Below, piece by piece: positions 20,646 to 21,627 of a DNA stretch of 21,627 bases. The notes under the pieces were generated by a model. It made no database searches. It was not told where the DNA came from and worked only from the letters and a program-made list of their open reading frames with translations. The stretch is from JBKJVQ01 sp046717125 (lineage in GTDB: Bacteria > Pseudomonadota > Alphaproteobacteria > Rhizobiales > Methyloligellaceae), in assembly GCA_046717125.1 (NCBI GenBank), contig JBKJVQ010000190.1:1-21627 (forward strand). Reading direction: 5' to 3'. The number at the start of each line of letters is the position of its first letter. Position 1 is the first letter of the stretch. The translations under genes and the position numbers were made by a program.

Positions 20646-21359
20646 CTAAAGCAGGTCCTTTGGTTTGTCCATGGTCCGGGGATCGAGAAGATCGGGCCGG
20701 CGCTCCGCCGTCAGCCGCGTCGCCTCCGCGCGCCGCCAGGCCGCGATGCGCCCGTGATCCCCAGACAGGAGCACATCGGGAATGGCGCGGCCCTCCCATT
20801 CGCGCGGCCGGGTATAGTGCGGATATTCCAGAAGACCGTGCGCGAAACTCTCATCCTCGAGCGAGGCGGCGTTGCCGGCAACCCCCGGCAGGAGCCGGAT
20901 ACACGCGTCGAGCAGCACCATGGCCGCCAGTTCGCCGCCCGACAGCACATAGTCGCCAATGGAAATTTCTTCGATGTTGCGCGCCTCCAGCACGCGCTGG
21001 TCGACGCCCTCGAACCGGCCGCAGAGCAGCGTGACGCCCGATCCCTGCGCCAGCGTGCGCGCGCGGTCCTGGGTCAGCTTTTCGCCGCGCGGCGAAAGAT
21101 AAAGCACCGGCGCATCGGCATGCCGCGCACGCGCCGCGTCGACAGCCGGAGCAACCACGTCGGCGCGCATCACCATGCCGGCTCCGCCGCCCGCCGGCGC
21201 ATCGTCGACGGAGCGGTGCCTGTCGGTCGCAAAATCGCGAATGTCGATTGTTTCCAGCGACCAGCGCCCTTCGGCAAGTGCCCGGCCCGACAAAGACAGG
21301 CCGAGCGGCCCCGGAAACATTTCCGGAAACAGGGTCAGGACGTTCGCGGCAAAGGCCAT
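20646..21359 (-). CDS. trmD: tRNA (guanine-37-N1)-methyltransferase
   Basis: TrmD methylates N1 of G37 in tRNAs with G36G37 and prevents frameshifting. The 237 residues show the family's trefoil-knot SPOUT motifs: VDDAPAGGGAGMVM (51-64), LSPRG (88-92), CGRFEGVDQRV (113-123) and SIGDYVLSGGELA (133-145), and the C-terminal helical domain is present. The ATG at 21359 gives the normal MAFAANVLTLFPEMFP start. rplS follows on the same strand beyond a terminator; upstream lies uppP rather than rimM, so the classic rpsP-rimM-trmD-rplS operon is interrupted here or rimM lies further away. Confidence 0.97.
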   Translation of the reverse strand: MAFAANVLTLFPEMFPGPLGLSLSGRALAEGRWSLETIDIRDFATDRHRSVDDAPAGGGAGMVMRADVVAPAVDAARARHADAPVLYLSPRGEKLTQDRARTLAQGSGVTLLCGRFEGVDQRVLEARNIEEISIGDYVLSGGELAAMVLLDACIRLLPGVAGNAASLEDESFAHGLLEYPHYTRPREWEGRAIPDVLLSGDHGRIAAWRRAEATRLTAERRPDLLDPRTMDKPKDLL

Positions 21360-21403
21360 CGATTGGCGTTAGACCGTTCAGCCGCAACGCACAAGGCGCA
21401 CGC

Positions 21404-21627
21404 CTAGTTCACGAACCAGACGAGCAGCACGATGCCAAGCGCCACGCGGTAGATCGTGAAAGGCAGGAAGCTCATGCGCCTGATCAGCGCCATCAGGAAG
21501 GCGATGGCGAGGATCGCCGAGAAGAAGCTGAAAAACGCCGCGAGCCAGGCGTCCGCGCCGATCGTCACATAATGCTCGGCCGCCTCGGCCATGGTGAGGA
21601 CGCCCGCGCCCGCCATGGCGGGAATGC
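21404..21627 (-). CDS. uppP: Undecaprenyl-diphosphatase, C-terminal part (partial)
   Basis: The last 73 or so residues of a BacA/UppP-type membrane phosphatase, which recycles undecaprenyl diphosphate in cell-wall synthesis. The frame runs off the right edge of the window. Residues read IPAMAGAGVL, then FFSAILAIAFLMALIRRMSF, and end with LPFTIYRVALGIVLLVWFVN, the conserved YRxxLGxxLL ending of the family with its two last membrane helices. The catalytic GxxE and GxSRS motifs lie outside the window, so activity cannot be judged. The neighbour downstream is trmD (44 bases). Confidence 0.88.
   Translation of the reverse strand, partial: IPAMAGAGVLTMAEAAEHYVTIGADAWLAAFFSFFSAILAIAFLMALIRRMSFLPFTIYRVALGIVLLVWFVN

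Overview
The window is GC-rich chromosomal DNA from an alphaproteobacterium, most likely of the order Hyphomicrobiales (Rhizobiales). The basis is alphaproteobacteria-restricted families (RcdA/DUF1465, TrcR/DUF1013, DUF1192, PhaR, a rhizobial-type Zur), the cysteine-free form of ribosomal protein L31, an L19 with a C-terminal helix-hairpin-helix extension, and intergenic palindromes of the kind dispersed through Hyphomicrobiales genomes. The genus cannot be fixed from the sequence. Apart from one low-GC broken gene, the content is housekeeping or core accessory; no phage, transposase, CRISPR array, rRNA or tRNA was seen.

Layout, left to right. (1) 1-2547: the 3' end of an EAL-domain gene, then divergent phaR (-) and phaA (+) of polyhydroxybutyrate metabolism; phaB is not here. 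(2) 2720-4774: a Zur-like regulator (-), efp (+) and an inositol-monophosphatase-family gene (+), the last two separated by nested palindromes. (3) 4911-7629: a two-gene proton-channel unit (MotA/TolQ-like plus MotB/OmpA-like) facing a secreted OmpA-domain protein. (4) 7816-10029: an exporter-type ABC transporter (-) and rpmE (+), each followed by a copy of the same REP-like palindrome. (5) 10167-13398: a cell-cycle-flavoured block with rcdA (-), a 390-bp intergenic region, a DUF1192 gene (-), a quinone oxidoreductase (+) and trcR (+). (6) 13493-15409: a small single-pass membrane protein and an acyl-CoA synthetase. (7) 15425-17077: a low-GC, frame-broken Schlafen AlbA_2 gene followed by about 490 bp of repeat-like, gene-free DNA. 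(8) 17078-19841: a GlcG/HbpS-family protein (-), leuC (-) and a VOC-fold protein (+). (9) 19838-21627: rplS (-), trmD (-) and the 3' end of uppP (-).

The most interesting spot is the 390-bp gap between rcdA and the DUF1192 gene. Its minus strand carries, in order, a near-consensus CtrA box (TTAA-N7-TTAG), a TAAAAT -10 placed as in CtrA-activated promoters, two short hairpins, an unpaired CCTCCC stretch, and a textbook Rho-independent terminator with seven T residues. This is the architecture of a small regulatory RNA of about 93 nt under cell-cycle control, beside the gene for an adaptor of CtrA proteolysis. It is an inference from sequence only. A 25-codon ORF with a strong ribosome binding site on the opposite strand is a competing reading of the same DNA.

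Second-line observations are the L19 fusion, the long acidic tail of TrcR, a hairpin whose loop is exactly the overlapped stop codons of two convergent genes, a strong terminator between trmD and rplS, and the decayed AlbA_2 gene.
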